Positions 26,782 through 35,510 of a DNA stretch of 64,000 bases are shown piece after piece. The notes below the pieces were generated by a model. That model saw only the letters and a list, made by a program, of their open reading frames with translations, had not been told where the DNA came from and searched no databases. This DNA comes from Chroococcidiopsis thermalis PCC 7203. GTDB lineage: Bacteria; Cyanobacteriota; Cyanobacteriia; Cyanobacteriales; Chroococcidiopsidaceae. The DNA lies in NCBI RefSeq assembly GCF_000317125.1, contig NC_019695.1, positions 1,228,336-1,292,335 on the forward strand, given 5' to 3'. Both the position numbers and the translations under genes were made by a program. The number at the start of each line of letters is the position of its first letter. The first letter of the stretch is position 1.

Positions 26782-27636
26782 CTACCAGCCGTACCGTCTC
26801 AATCCCTTTTCCAAAACCTCTACCAACCGCTGACCAGTTGCATAGGAGTCTGGGGTGGAACGACCTGTGACGAAGGGGTAATCGACAATGACTGAAACTT
26901 CATGCCCGACGTTACCGTGGAATTGCCCTTCTGGTCCCGTAGCATCGCGCAGAATGTACTCTAGTGGATAGAACGGAGGACCGAAGTTAATATCACCTAA
27001 GTTAGGATTGACGTTCGCTCCCATAAATCCCGTACCGTCTTTGTAGTCATATTCCAAACAATGACCTGTAACGTGCTTGCCCCAGATAATGCTTTTGCGA
27101 TCGTTGATGTCGCGGGCAAAGGCAAGGCAGGGAACGCCATAACATTCGGCAGCAATGGGTTTATCCATTTGATAGAAGTTGAGGATCAAATCGTGGACTC
27201 TTTGGTTGTTGACCAAATCCACCAGAGGACCGCTACCACCAACGATTAACATCGAATCGTATTGACTTAAATCTTTGGCGCGGATTTCCTCAAGTCTGCG
27301 GTAGTAGGCTTCCATTTCCCGCAGAAATTTAGGAGAACTCCAATAAGGTCTTTCAGGTAGCCAATCTCTCAAGCTGATTGGATTATTTAAGCGGGGGTTA
27401 TTGGGGTCGTCTATAGCGCGGACTTTCTCTGCCATTTCTTGAGAAACGACAGGGCGACCTAAAGGCGGATCGACGAATGTAGCATCCATGCTAGGGGTGA
27501 GGGCTACAGGTCTTTTGCCTGTTGGCGTTGCAAAGTCCACTTGATACCCAGCAGCATCGAAGGTTTCTAGGGGACCGATCAATTCTTCGCCCCAGTAACC
27601 CCATTCCGATAGAATAATCAAAATCTTTCTAGTCAT
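26782..27636 (-). CDS. DJ-1/PfpI-family protein, copy 1
   Basis: A 284-residue DJ-1/PfpI (class I glutamine amidotransferase-like) protein starting MTRKILIILSEWGYWGEEL. The nucleophile elbow is AAECYGVPC, with Cys in the usual place, preceded by VGGSGPLVDL. Members act as glyoxalase III, chaperones, proteases or hydratases. The frame extends upstream to 27732, but that part is translated heptamer repeat (ITNYQLPITNYQLP), and the ATG at 27636 has AGAGG six bases upstream, so the shorter form is real. It forms a pair with the other PfpI gene. Confidence 0.82.
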   Translation of the reverse strand: MTRKILIILSEWGYWGEELIGPLETFDAAGYQVDFATPTGKRPVALTPSMDATFVDPPLGRPVVSQEMAEKVRAIDDPNNPRLNNPISLRDWLPERPYWSSPKFLREMEAYYRRLEEIRAKDLSQYDSMLIVGGSGPLVDLVNNQRVHDLILNFYQMDKPIAAECYGVPCLAFARDINDRKSIIWGKHVTGHCLEYDYKDGTGFMGANVNPNLGDINFGPPFYPLEYILRDATGPEGQFHGNVGHEVSVIVDYPFVTGRSTPDSYATGQRLVEVLEKGLRRYGW

Positions 27637-27648
27637 TGGAACCTCTTT

Positions 27649-27695
27649 TGGTAATTGGTAATTGGTAATTGGTAATTGGTAGTTGGTAATTGGTT
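27649..27695. repeat. ATTGGTA heptamer array
   Basis: Six or so copies of ATTGGTA/GTTGGTA between the two PfpI genes. On the minus strand it creates a false upstream extension of PfpI copy 1. Confidence 0.85.
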
Positions 27696-27763
27696 GTAGG
27701 GGCGAGTTTGTTCCTAGATTTCTGTACCACACAAGTTATTTGTTAGGTAAAACCGCCCGCACA

Positions 27764-28492
27764 TTAGTGCGTAGTTAATTCCGAATTCCGAATTCCGTAG
27801 CTTGCTTCCCCGCAGGGGTATTCCGAATTCTGCTTGATTTGAGTCGCGATCGCATCGATAAATGCGTGAACATCATGTCCTGCTCGTCCCGTTACCATGT
27901 CGCCGTCGATCGCAATATTTTTGGGGTCGTTTGGCTCGGAATTAGCAGGGGGTGGTACGTAAATTGCACCTGCATTCGTGATGTCTGCTAAGACAACTTC
28001 GTGACAAATCACTCGTCGTCCTTTCAGTAGCTCTGGCATTGGTGTAAGCAACCATAACCCGTGGCACAGCAGCCCTTTGATGATTTTGGGATTCGCCATT
28101 GCTTTAGCGAAGAATTGGACTGCTGGAGCGGTGCGAGTCTGTTCTGGACTGATTTGTTGTCCTTGTGGGGGTTGAAAGTAGCGCAGGCGGACGCTGGTGT
28201 AATTTGCAGCCATGATGACAGCTGCATATTCATTGAGATCTACGTTTTGAAAGTCTATGTTGACTTCTAATGTTGCAAGGGGCGCTTCCTGTCTATTGAT
28301 CCGATCTGCTACTTCTACGCTATCGACATCAGCGGCAAAGCGAACGCTGGGCTGTTCCCATAGCCGAGACATCAAATCTACGGTTGCACCTAGTTCGGCA
28401 AAGCGTGTTTGATATGCTTCAATCTCGTAGGGAATGTATTCAGTTTCAACCAGTACGGCGATTTTCTTGCCTTCAAGCATTCTCGCGGTCAT
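27764..28492 (-). CDS. DJ-1/PfpI-family protein, copy 2
   Basis: A 242-residue DJ-1/PfpI protein: GKKIAVLVETEYIPYEIEAY at the start, the nucleophile in IKGLLCHGLWLL (canonical CHG, unlike CYG in copy 1), and VTGRAGHDVHAFIDAI near the end. ATG at 28492 with AGGAG seven bases upstream. It begins 10 bp after the AGE-like gene stop. Its last ~20 residues (NSEYPCGEASYGIRNSEL) are encoded by a CGGAATT heptamer repeat and so are probably acquired and dispensable. Confidence 0.82.
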   Translation of the reverse strand: MTARMLEGKKIAVLVETEYIPYEIEAYQTRFAELGATVDLMSRLWEQPSVRFAADVDSVEVADRINRQEAPLATLEVNIDFQNVDLNEYAAVIMAANYTSVRLRYFQPPQGQQISPEQTRTAPAVQFFAKAMANPKIIKGLLCHGLWLLTPMPELLKGRRVICHEVVLADITNAGAIYVPPPANSEPNDPKNIAIDGDMVTGRAGHDVHAFIDAIATQIKQNSEYPCGEASYGIRNSELTTH

Positions 28493-28502
28493 GTGTTTGC
28501 TC

Positions 28503-30512
28503 CTACGCGCTTAAAGGCTTCAGTTGTACGACGATTTCTGCTTCCGAACCGAGTTGAAATTCTTTTTCGCTCAGATTAATTCGGAAGTTATCGGGATCGA
28601 TATCATCGCGATCGCTACCATCAATGCTGATGCGGCTAACCTGCAAGCTATGAGGTCTGACAAAATCAGGTAAGACATTGATCGAGCGCTGCCGACAATT
28701 TTTATTCGGTTTGAAGTAAAGGCAGAAAGGTTGTTTCGTGACGTAAGAACTCACGTATATATGAGCTAAATAATTTAGCTCGAAGGCATGGTAGCCGGAG
28801 ATCGCGTGTCCGCCTTTATTCCCATAACCACCTTGAATTATGGGCATTCCGCTTTCGGTGACTCGGAAAAAGATCCCTTTGCTGTCTTGATCGAGGAAGA
28901 ATAAATTCCAGAAAGCGGCTGTCTCTTGCGCGAGTTCTAAATACTTTTGCTTTTGCGTCTCATCTTCATTACTGCAACCATGCAGAATTAAGTAGGCTAG
29001 GAGAGCCTGTTCTTGTTGCCAAAAGTCTTTTGTGTTGCTCCAAGGGAATTCTAATGGAAATCCGTTGCTGGGATGGCGCTCTACAGTATCAAAAATTCCG
29101 CCTCGGAATAGATCGACACCAATCTCAGCCATTGTCGAACCTAATTTATCTGCAAGCTTCATCAACTTATCGGCAAACTGTTTTGTTGGCTCTGCCGCTT
29201 CTGGGTTTTCAGCTACGGATTTATCAGCTGTAAAGTAGTAGTAATTAGCAACGCGAGTCAGGTTCCAAGCAATCTTTAAGTTGTGTCCGATCACGGCACG
29301 ATTTTGCTGCCAGCGCCAAGATTGATCTGGTTGCCAGTTGCGGAAAAACCTCTCGTTCACAAATGGTATGCTCGAATCTGGATCGGGAAACTGCTCGATG
29401 ATAATCGTGCTGGTCGTGTGGAGAATCTTTTTGCAGATATTTAAAAACTTCTGAAGTTCTTCAAAGTTGCCACAAGTTCTTGGCAATGGCTCAAGAGCTA
29501 AGATCAGATTGACCAAATAAGCTGGAATATGGTCTCCAATGGAATTCCAATTTTTCCTCGCTTGATTGTCACCTAACGCCTCATTATCCCAACTTAGGGT
29601 TGCATAATCGAGGTGTGAGAAGTAATCTCCAAAAGCATTCTCGCCATACTTCGATTCAAAATCTAGATAGTAATCGTTAAAGGTACGAATTGTTCGTTGA
29701 ATATCATCTAGTACTTCCCAGTCGAGAGTAATTCGATAGTATTGGGCTAATCCAGCTAAGGCATATATTTGTTCGTAGAGCGGAATTGTGTTGAGATCGT
29801 CACTATTTTGCGATGTCATGTACAGTTGATAGCTGTAATCTGTCTTGCGCTTACCAGATGCCCAAAAACAATGTTTGCCATCGCTAGTTAAGCCGCGAAA
29901 AGTTTCTCTTTGATACTGAACTCCCGCACGCGCCGCTGATAAATAGCTTTCGCATCCAGTGAGTAAGTAAGCAGAAGAGAGACCGTAGATCAATCGCGAT
30001 AGCGTCGAACTTTCTTGCAGGTTATCATCGGTACGCAAACCGATAATGTTTAAGTTAGTCTGATACAGTTTGAAATCATCAATTTCATAAGTCATCTTAT
30101 TTGGAAATAAGAAACCTAACCAAGTATCAGCTAAACGAGCAATTTGAACCAACCACCAATGCGTTTGCTCGAATAGGAATTTGCCGTCAGGAGCATGTAA
30201 GATATTAATAATTCGCGCATCGAGGCGGCGATTGGGATCGTCTTCAAGATAAACTCCTTGGACGGCAACTAAGCGATCGCGTTGAATATATTTTTTGACT
30301 AACTGTGACGGACTCCAAGCAAAGCCTTCTGGAGTTGGATAGCGATCGCGGTTAATTCCATCTAAATTTTGTACAAACTGAAATTGGGTTTCTCTACCTA
30401 CATTAACGACGAGTTCGTCACCACTTCTACATTTAATATGAAAGGCAGCTTCTTGCTCTCTGATTTCAGTCACGTTACCCATTAGGGTCGTACTAATTGT
30501 AAACTGTCTCAT
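28503..30512 (-). CDS. AGE-type (alpha/alpha)6-barrel isomerase-like protein
   Basis: A 669-residue protein. Residues ~120-590 resemble the N-acylglucosamine 2-epimerase/mannose isomerase barrel: repeated Trp/His-rich helices such as RNWQPDQSWRWQQNRAVIGHN, LFRGGIFDTVERHP and NKGGHAISGYHAFELNYLAH. An extra ~110-residue N-terminal domain (MRQFTISTTLMGNVTEI) and a C-terminal beta region are added, making it longer than the usual ~400. AGE enzymes epimerise or isomerise free sugars. It is the first gene of the operon, with GAGG upstream of the ATG at 30512 and the AraC-type promoter about 240 bp upstream. Substrate unknown. Confidence 0.7.
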   Translation of the reverse strand: MRQFTISTTLMGNVTEIREQEAAFHIKCRSGDELVVNVGRETQFQFVQNLDGINRDRYPTPEGFAWSPSQLVKKYIQRDRLVAVQGVYLEDDPNRRLDARIINILHAPDGKFLFEQTHWWLVQIARLADTWLGFLFPNKMTYEIDDFKLYQTNLNIIGLRTDDNLQESSTLSRLIYGLSSAYLLTGCESYLSAARAGVQYQRETFRGLTSDGKHCFWASGKRKTDYSYQLYMTSQNSDDLNTIPLYEQIYALAGLAQYYRITLDWEVLDDIQRTIRTFNDYYLDFESKYGENAFGDYFSHLDYATLSWDNEALGDNQARKNWNSIGDHIPAYLVNLILALEPLPRTCGNFEELQKFLNICKKILHTTSTIIIEQFPDPDSSIPFVNERFFRNWQPDQSWRWQQNRAVIGHNLKIAWNLTRVANYYYFTADKSVAENPEAAEPTKQFADKLMKLADKLGSTMAEIGVDLFRGGIFDTVERHPSNGFPLEFPWSNTKDFWQQEQALLAYLILHGCSNEDETQKQKYLELAQETAAFWNLFFLDQDSKGIFFRVTESGMPIIQGGYGNKGGHAISGYHAFELNYLAHIYVSSYVTKQPFCLYFKPNKNCRQRSINVLPDFVRPHSLQVSRISIDGSDRDDIDPDNFRINLSEKEFQLGSEAEIVVQLKPLSA

Positions 30513-30753
30513 TGTTTTTTTCCTCGAATTAGGGCTGATTGCATCATCTCAACCTTCAAAAATGTATCGATATTTCAACTTTGCGATCGATATAATGCAG
30601 AAATCACAAACTACTATTCGCAAAATCATCAATTTTTTTCAAATCAGAGCATTAACTGAAGAAATTGTTAAGTAGAACTATGTTTTAAAGTTCCGCTCGT
30701 TTGACTACATTACATTGGTCGATCGCCCTTGCTCTATTTGTTCTATGTTTACT

Positions 30754-30782
30754 AGTTTATGCAAGATAAACTCGAACATCAA
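30754..30782 (-). promoter_or_regulatory. Candidate promoter of the ten-gene operon
   Basis: On the minus strand, -35 TTGATG (30782-30777), a 17-bp spacer, and -10 TAAACT (30759-30754). Transcription would start near 30747, about 235 bp before the first ATG. The -35 directly follows the proximal direct repeat, as in AraC class II activation. Not tested. Confidence 0.5.
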
Positions 30783-30811
30783 TGGACATTTTTTTTGTAC
30801 AATTGGACATT
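30783..30811. promoter_or_regulatory. Candidate AraC operator: two direct repeats 21 bp apart
   Basis: TGGACATT occurs at 30783-30790 and 30804-30811, each followed by a T-run and preceded by AA or AAT. Direct repeats with 21-bp (two-turn) spacing are characteristic of AraC-family sites, and the proximal one abuts the -35. The divergently located AraC gene is the likely binder (inference). Confidence 0.55.
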
Positions 30812-30877
30812 TTTTATGAAAAAGATTAGCAGATCGATTCGATATTTTATACTTGTAGTTTCTCTTCACTCAATCTC

Positions 30878-31070
30878 GCTAAAATTATGCAATTGAAAGA
30901 TTAATTTACATTCAAATCTTTGAGTGCAAATAATCAGTAGGGTGGGCATTGCCCACTCTACTTGTGACTTCAATTAGCTAAAATTATGTAAGTGAAAGAT
31001 TAATTTACATTCAAATCTTTGAGTGCAAATAATCAGTAGGGTGAGCGTTGCCCACCCTACTTTTGACTGT
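30878..31070. repeat. 99-bp direct tandem duplication with hairpins
   Basis: Starting at GCTAAAATTATG, the unit at 30878-30976 is repeated from 30977 with a few changes. Each copy carries a GGGTGGGC/GCCCAC-type hairpin (30940-30958 and 31039-31057). In both, one arm has a single mismatch. It lies downstream of the AraC gene on its strand and may act as a double terminator. Confidence 0.85.
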
Positions 31071-31095
31071 TAACTTTTGATTGTTAACTTTTATG

Positions 31096-32004
31096 CTAGC
31101 CGCGATACATAACTCGCCATGCCTGGGGGGTTGTGCCGTTCAGTCGTCGAAATAGGCGACTGAAATAACCCGCATCACAATAGCCAACTGCTTCAGCAAT
31201 TTGAATGACAGCCAGATCGGTTTCTAAAAGCAAGCGACGAGCTTCTGTCATCCGACGTTCGACAATCCAACTTAGTACAGTTTTACCAGTCTCTCGACGA
31301 ATCATATCAGTGAGATAAGCAGGAGAAAGGTTAACCTCTTTAGCCACTTCTTGCAGTCCGATGGAGTTGCGATAATTAGCATCAATGAAGCACAAAACTT
31401 GTTTTACTATGGGGCGAGCTTGCGGCGAAGATTTTTTTGATTCAGGTAGTTCAGATGCAGCGAGTCTAGCAGTTTCTATCAGTAATAGAATTAACAGAGC
31501 GCGGGTTGCTTCAGTAGAACCAAATCCCCGATCGCAGAGTTCGCTTTTGAGCTGTTCCAACAGAATTAACCAACGCGATCGAATCTCAGTTGGAACGTAA
31601 TAGTGTTTGGTTCGGGCATTTTCAGTTTGAACAAATGAGTTTAGCAGGCGATCGGGTAACATTAAGAGCATATCGGCTTCAGCACGGGTAGGGTTAAGAG
31701 CTTCGGCACTAAAACCAACAACCCACTTAGTTGCATCATCGAGTCCACTCGGATCGTGAACCTCACCAGGAGCGAGTAAAAATAGATCTCCAGGTTTAGC
31801 CCAAATAGGGCGATCGCCTATTGAATACCAACCTTCACCCTCTTCAACAAAAAAAAGTTCAAAAAATGTATGAGAGTGAGGGCGTGATAATTGTGAATTT
31901 GAAGAGCCTGTAGAGTGAAATACTATTATGCTTTGTTGCTCGGGGGTTTGTTCAGGTAAAGTCAGAGTCCGCAGTGGAATTGCAACGCGATTAGCTAACT
32001 GCAT
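31096..32004 (-). CDS. AraC-family regulator with cupin sensor
   Basis: A 302-residue regulator. Residues ~38-95 form a cupin-like ligand domain (SHTFFELFFVEEGEGWYSIG, KPGDLFLLAPGEVHDP). Residues ~205-300 form the double helix-turn-helix with LQEVAKEVNLSPAYLTDMI and the conserved IAEAVGYCDAGYFSRLFRR. AraC regulators of this type sense small molecules, often sugars, and activate adjacent operons. It points at the ten-gene operon on the same strand, and the predicted operator lies between them. Ligand unknown; a sugar is plausible given the AGE-like first gene. Confidence 0.9.
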   Translation of the reverse strand: MQLANRVAIPLRTLTLPEQTPEQQSIIVFHSTGSSNSQLSRPHSHTFFELFFVEEGEGWYSIGDRPIWAKPGDLFLLAPGEVHDPSGLDDATKWVVGFSAEALNPTRAEADMLLMLPDRLLNSFVQTENARTKHYYVPTEIRSRWLILLEQLKSELCDRGFGSTEATRALLILLLIETARLAASELPESKKSSPQARPIVKQVLCFIDANYRNSIGLQEVAKEVNLSPAYLTDMIRRETGKTVLSWIVERRMTEARRLLLETDLAVIQIAEAVGYCDAGYFSRLFRRLNGTTPQAWRVMYRG

Positions 32005-32646
32005 GACAAAATATGATATAAAGGCTACTCTACTTAATCACTACAGGCAGAGTTTGCTACTTTCCAGAATCATGCTTAGATATTTGCCAAGCTTTTCTAA
32101 TGATTTGTAATAGAATTCTCACGAAAAAGAAGCTTTTAAAAAAAGTGTGTGCGTAGTTAAAGAAAAGTTATGTAGCAAATTTTACTACTTAAAAATCTCA
32201 ATTCTTTATTAATAATTAAAATTAACTTTTTTGCGCATAATCGTTTTTTCTTGTCCATATACGTGTTGTTTGCGCTGTAAAACAACTATGTTAGCGTCAA
32301 GAATTGAGTGATACTTGCGTAAATATAGCCTTTGCCATAAGCGATCGTCGCTCTATTCCACTCTATTTCATGAGTTGAAATCGCTCGGGATCGGCAAATA
32401 GCCTTATCTTTTCGTGCATCAGTCTTACGATCTCATTACACGAGTGTTGTCCGATCGCTAAGAGCAAGCGATTTTACTTAGCTACTTTCGTTTTCAAAGC
32501 TTTGCACAACAACGGGTTTCAGTCTTTAAAGTAGTTTGACTTGTCAGTATAAAATATTGCATTTAATTTTAAAAATATAGTAGCAGAGGACAAAAAATCA
32601 CCTTTGCTTGCATCAGATTCAGTATTCGTGACATGATGACTAATCG
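32005..32646. other. Intergenic region upstream of the AraC gene
   Basis: About 640 bp, AT-rich, with no convincing gene. It should contain the minus-strand AraC promoter. A single TTGTCCAT near 32254 resembles the operator half-site described at 30783 and could allow autoregulation, but one weak copy is poor evidence. Confidence 0.5.
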
Positions 32647-33765
32647 TTAAGAGTTTCCTGAAGGATCGGCAGCGTGAATTAGTTCTGGCTGATGAATCTG
32701 TGGACGCTCGATAATTTGAGCGGCTGAGGGGTGTTGTTGCTTTTCTAGCTTGCCTAACTTGACAGGGTTACCAGTTTCAATAGCGCGATCGAGGGCGCGG
32801 ATAATGCGAATATCGTTTAAACCCTCAATCCCTGATGGCTCAGGATCTTTGTTTTGTAGTATGCAGTCAGCAAAATAAATTAATTCTGCGGCAAACTGAT
32901 CGGTGGGTGGAAAAGTCCGTTCCTGAGTTTTGCCATTGATTGTCAAGTAGTGCGTCAGCGCTCCTTGAAAGTCATAACCAGGATCTAGCCTCAAATCTCC
33001 TTTTGTGCCAACAATCTGATAGTTCGCCACGGGAGCAGCACCGAAGCTACAAGTAAACGTCGCTAACCGATCTTCGGGAAACCGCAAAATAACGCTGTGC
33101 ATTTCTGCTACTTCCTGAAAGCGCGATTCTGGCTTGCTAGCACTGATAGCGAATACTTCAACTGGCTCATCTTGAAATAGATAACGAGCGGCATTGATGC
33201 AGTAAATACCCATATCGTCTAGAACGCCGCCACCCAAAGCTTTCTTGACGCGGACGTTCGCCGCTTCTACCTGCTGGGTAAAAACCGAACTAAAAAATCG
33301 CGGTTCGCCAATTTGTCCTGATTTCACAATTTCTACTGCTTGCATATTTGCAGGCTCGAAATGCAAGCGATAGGCAATCATCAGTTTGACGTTACGATCT
33401 TGGCAAGCTGCAATCATTGCCTCGCAGTCTTGCTCCGTAACTGCCATTGGTTTTTCGCAGAGTACGTGTACCCCAGCTTTTGCCGCTCGCACGGTGTATT
33501 CTCGGTGCAGGTGGTTGGGTAAGCCAATATAGACAGCATCAACCTCACCACTCTCAAGGCAGCGATCGTACTCTGCATAAGAATAAGTTTTTTGCACCTG
33601 GTATTTTTTGCCCAATTCCTCCCGCTTAGTAGGATCGTCTGAAATCAGAGCCACTAATTCAGAATTTTCAGCATTAGCAAAGGCTGGTAGTACTGCAACT
33701 TGGGAAATCCACCCCAATCCAACTACGGCATAGCGAATTTTGCGCTGTTCGTTTGAGGCTGTCAT
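32647..33765 (-). CDS. Gfo/Idh/MocA-family oxidoreductase
   Basis: A 372-residue NAD(P)-dependent sugar dehydrogenase-like protein. It has the Rossmann motif VVGLGWISQVAVLP near the N terminus and the family EKP motif in HVLCEKPMAV with the catalytic Lys, then GGGVLDDMGIYCINAARYL. It resembles glucose-fructose oxidoreductase and NADP-dependent xylose dehydrogenase-like enzymes. The C-terminal ~25 residues (HPSAAQIIERPQIHQPELIH) are unusual. SD AGGAG before the ATG at 33765. It lies upstream of the AraC gene, on the same strand, and may belong to the same sugar-linked system. Confidence 0.85.
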   Translation of the reverse strand: MTASNEQRKIRYAVVGLGWISQVAVLPAFANAENSELVALISDDPTKREELGKKYQVQKTYSYAEYDRCLESGEVDAVYIGLPNHLHREYTVRAAKAGVHVLCEKPMAVTEQDCEAMIAACQDRNVKLMIAYRLHFEPANMQAVEIVKSGQIGEPRFFSSVFTQQVEAANVRVKKALGGGVLDDMGIYCINAARYLFQDEPVEVFAISASKPESRFQEVAEMHSVILRFPEDRLATFTCSFGAAPVANYQIVGTKGDLRLDPGYDFQGALTHYLTINGKTQERTFPPTDQFAAELIYFADCILQNKDPEPSGIEGLNDIRIIRALDRAIETGNPVKLGKLEKQQHPSAAQIIERPQIHQPELIHAADPSGNS

Positions 33766-34210
33766 GTGTTGCTCCTGGCTTGTGTCTATGTAATACAGTT
33801 GAGCGATCGCTACTTGAAGTAGATATTACTGCTGTGCGCTCTCTACTGTCTATTTGTCAAACTATTCACAATTTTTCTCAACCACCCAACTATAGTAAAA
33901 AGCCAAACAGCTCCTTTCCTCTAGCCAATGGTGCGAATTGTTTGCCCCGCAACTCTATCTAGCGGATGAGTCTGATGTGCCTAACCACACCCCACACCCC
34001 TCTCGCCACACACCACTTTCTTAAGCGGCGATCGCCCGTTCAGGTAAGAACGGTCTGCGGAAGCGGTCTTCTAATAACAAGAACAAGATTTAATAATTAG
34101 CGATCGAGGTGTTAATTGCTACTCAAATAATATTATTTTTTAAATTCATCTATCCGATGATAGATAAGATGTTTTAGTAAGGTGGACGTTGCCCACCTTA
34201 CTTTTGAATT
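33766..34210. other. Intergenic region upstream of the Gfo/Idh gene
   Basis: About 445 bp with no gene seen. It contains a C-rich CACACCCC stretch near 33983, a HIP1-type site, and a perfect hairpin at 34178-34200. The minus-strand promoter for the Gfo/Idh/MocA gene should lie at its left end. Confidence 0.55.
34178..34200. repeat. Terminator-like hairpin of the GGTGG..CCACC family
   Basis: TAAGGTGG (34178-34185) pairs with CCACCTTA (34193-34200). It is 11 bp beyond the stop of the deoxyhypusine-synthase-like gene on the minus strand. Same family as the hairpins at 30940, 31039 and 56603, which all lie just after minus-strand stop codons. Confidence 0.7.
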
Positions 34211-35392
34211 TCACGAAGAATGTTGTGGAATCACTCTTCCACAGGGATAAGTCGCGATCGGTTGTTCTGTAGCAGCATCAGCCACCGCAGCCGGAATCTT
34301 ATCTGTGGGCTGAGTTTTAGCAGCTAAGTAATCGGTGCGGAGTTGTTCTAGGATCTGTTCGCGGCGATCGTATAGGCGTTTCAGGGGACGCTGGGGACAC
34401 TGGTTGAGAACGTATGCGGTAACGAGGGGAAGGGCGATCGTGCTGTCGGTGTAGCAAACTACCGTACTGGGAAGTTCTTCAGGATCGATTTTTCCCCAAC
34501 TGACAGCTTCGCTGGGGGTGGCTCCAGATAAACCGCCAGTATCGGGACGCGCATCGGTAAACTGGATAAAGTAATCGTGTCCCCGTTCTTCCAACCCTAG
34601 TACTTCGTGAAGTTGGGGTTGAGTTTGTAATAAGAAATTTTTGGGACTACCACCACCGAGAATCAACGCTGCGCTTTTCCCTTCCGATTCTCTAGCAGAA
34701 TAGGCGATCGCGGCTGTCTCATTGACATCTAGCGACGGATCGAGAATTAATTTCGAGCCTTCCAAAGCCAAAGCCGCAACATTCATCCCAATCGAACTAT
34801 CTCCAGGCGAAGAAGTATAGATCGGTACGCCGCATTCATAAGCCGTCGCCAGCAAACAAGAATGCTTCACTCCAATTTGCTTTTCGACTTCACGGATGTA
34901 TTTACCCAGCAAGTAGTGGAATTCTGCCGTTCCCATGCATTTTTGGAAAGGTTCCGCTTGAAGAATCTTACGAATGAAAGCATCCGTTTCCAGCAGCACG
35001 TCATAACCGAACATAATGTCATAAATGCGAATCGTGCCTTCCTGACGCAACTTCACATCGTCTACAAACGGATTACCTTTATACAGTTCAAAACCTAACC
35101 CATAGTGCATATCGTGATAGAGATTAGCACCAGTACTGATCGCCCAATCGATAAAACCATGCCGAATCAGGGGCGCTAAGGCAGAAACTCCATATCCAGC
35201 AGGGGTCATGGCTCCCGATAGGCTCAAGCCTACAGTGACATCCTCGCGAAACACTTCTCGACTCAACAACTGGCAGATTTCCCGTAATCTTGCAGAGTTA
35301 TATGCCGTGAAGTAATTATCGATCAAATCCACAACGCTAACATCCGCCGTCATGGGTGCGGGATCGATCTTGTTGCTGGGCAGTTTTGACAT
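34211..35392 (-). CDS. Deoxyhypusine synthase-family protein
   Basis: A 393-residue protein of the deoxyhypusine synthase fold. It has the NAD-binding [11 protein letters not shown] region, [34 protein letters not shown] with the active-site Lys (~residue 298), and [12 protein letters not shown]. True deoxyhypusine synthase modifies eIF5A, which bacteria do not have, so in cyanobacteria the likely substrate is another amine; homospermidine-synthase-type chemistry is the closest known analogue. The ATG at 35392 with GGAG seven bases upstream is chosen; the longer frame to 35494 is repeat-derived. Confidence 0.82.
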   Translation of the reverse strand: MSKLPSNKIDPAPMTADVSVVDLIDNYFTAYNSARLREICQLLSREVFREDVTVGLSLSGAMTPAGYGVSALAPLIRHGFIDWAISTGANLYHDMHYGLGFELYKGNPFVDDVKLRQEGTIRIYDIMFGYDVLLETDAFIRKILQAEPFQKCMGTAEFHYLLGKYIREVEKQIGVKHSCLLATAYECGVPIYTSSPGDSSIGMNVAALALEGSKLILDPSLDVNETAAIAYSARESEGKSAALILGGGSPKNFLLQTQPQLHEVLGLEERGHDYFIQFTDARPDTGGLSGATPSEAVSWGKIDPEELPSTVVCYTDSTIALPLVTAYVLNQCPQRPLKRLYDRREQILEQLRTDYLAAKTQPTDKIPAAVADAATEQPIATYPCGRVIPQHSS

Positions 35393-35440
35393 TATTTCAC
35401 TCCAAGTTAGAAGGGATAAGGAGGACAAGGGGACAAACCA

Positions 35441-35476
35441 CATTGTAGAGACGTTACATGTAACGTCTCTACAATG
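35441..35476. repeat. Perfect 36-bp palindrome
   Basis: From CATTGTAGAGACGTTACA (35441-35458) to its exact inverse, with no loop. It lies 34 bp after the macrodomain stop and 49 bp before the next gene's start, both on the minus strand. It could work as a terminator or cruciform; I recall GTAGAGACG-type palindromes as dispersed in cyanobacteria. Confidence 0.85.
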
Positions 35477-35510
35477 ATTACCGACTCCCGACAAAAACAG
35501 ATACGCCGAT

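Larger units (their letters stand above)
30513..31095. other. Promoter region between AraC gene and operon
   Basis: 583 bp between the araC-type gene and the operon. It contains, from the operon side, a ~240-bp untranslated leader, a -35/-10 pair, two 21-bp-spaced direct repeats, and a 99-bp tandem duplication carrying terminator-like hairpins next to the AraC gene stop. No gene is seen. Confidence 0.7.

Noticed and set aside
27637-27732. N-terminal extension of PfpI copy 1 up to 27732
   Set aside because: The extension is a translated heptamer array; the ATG at 27636 has a proper ribosome site and starts the conserved fold.
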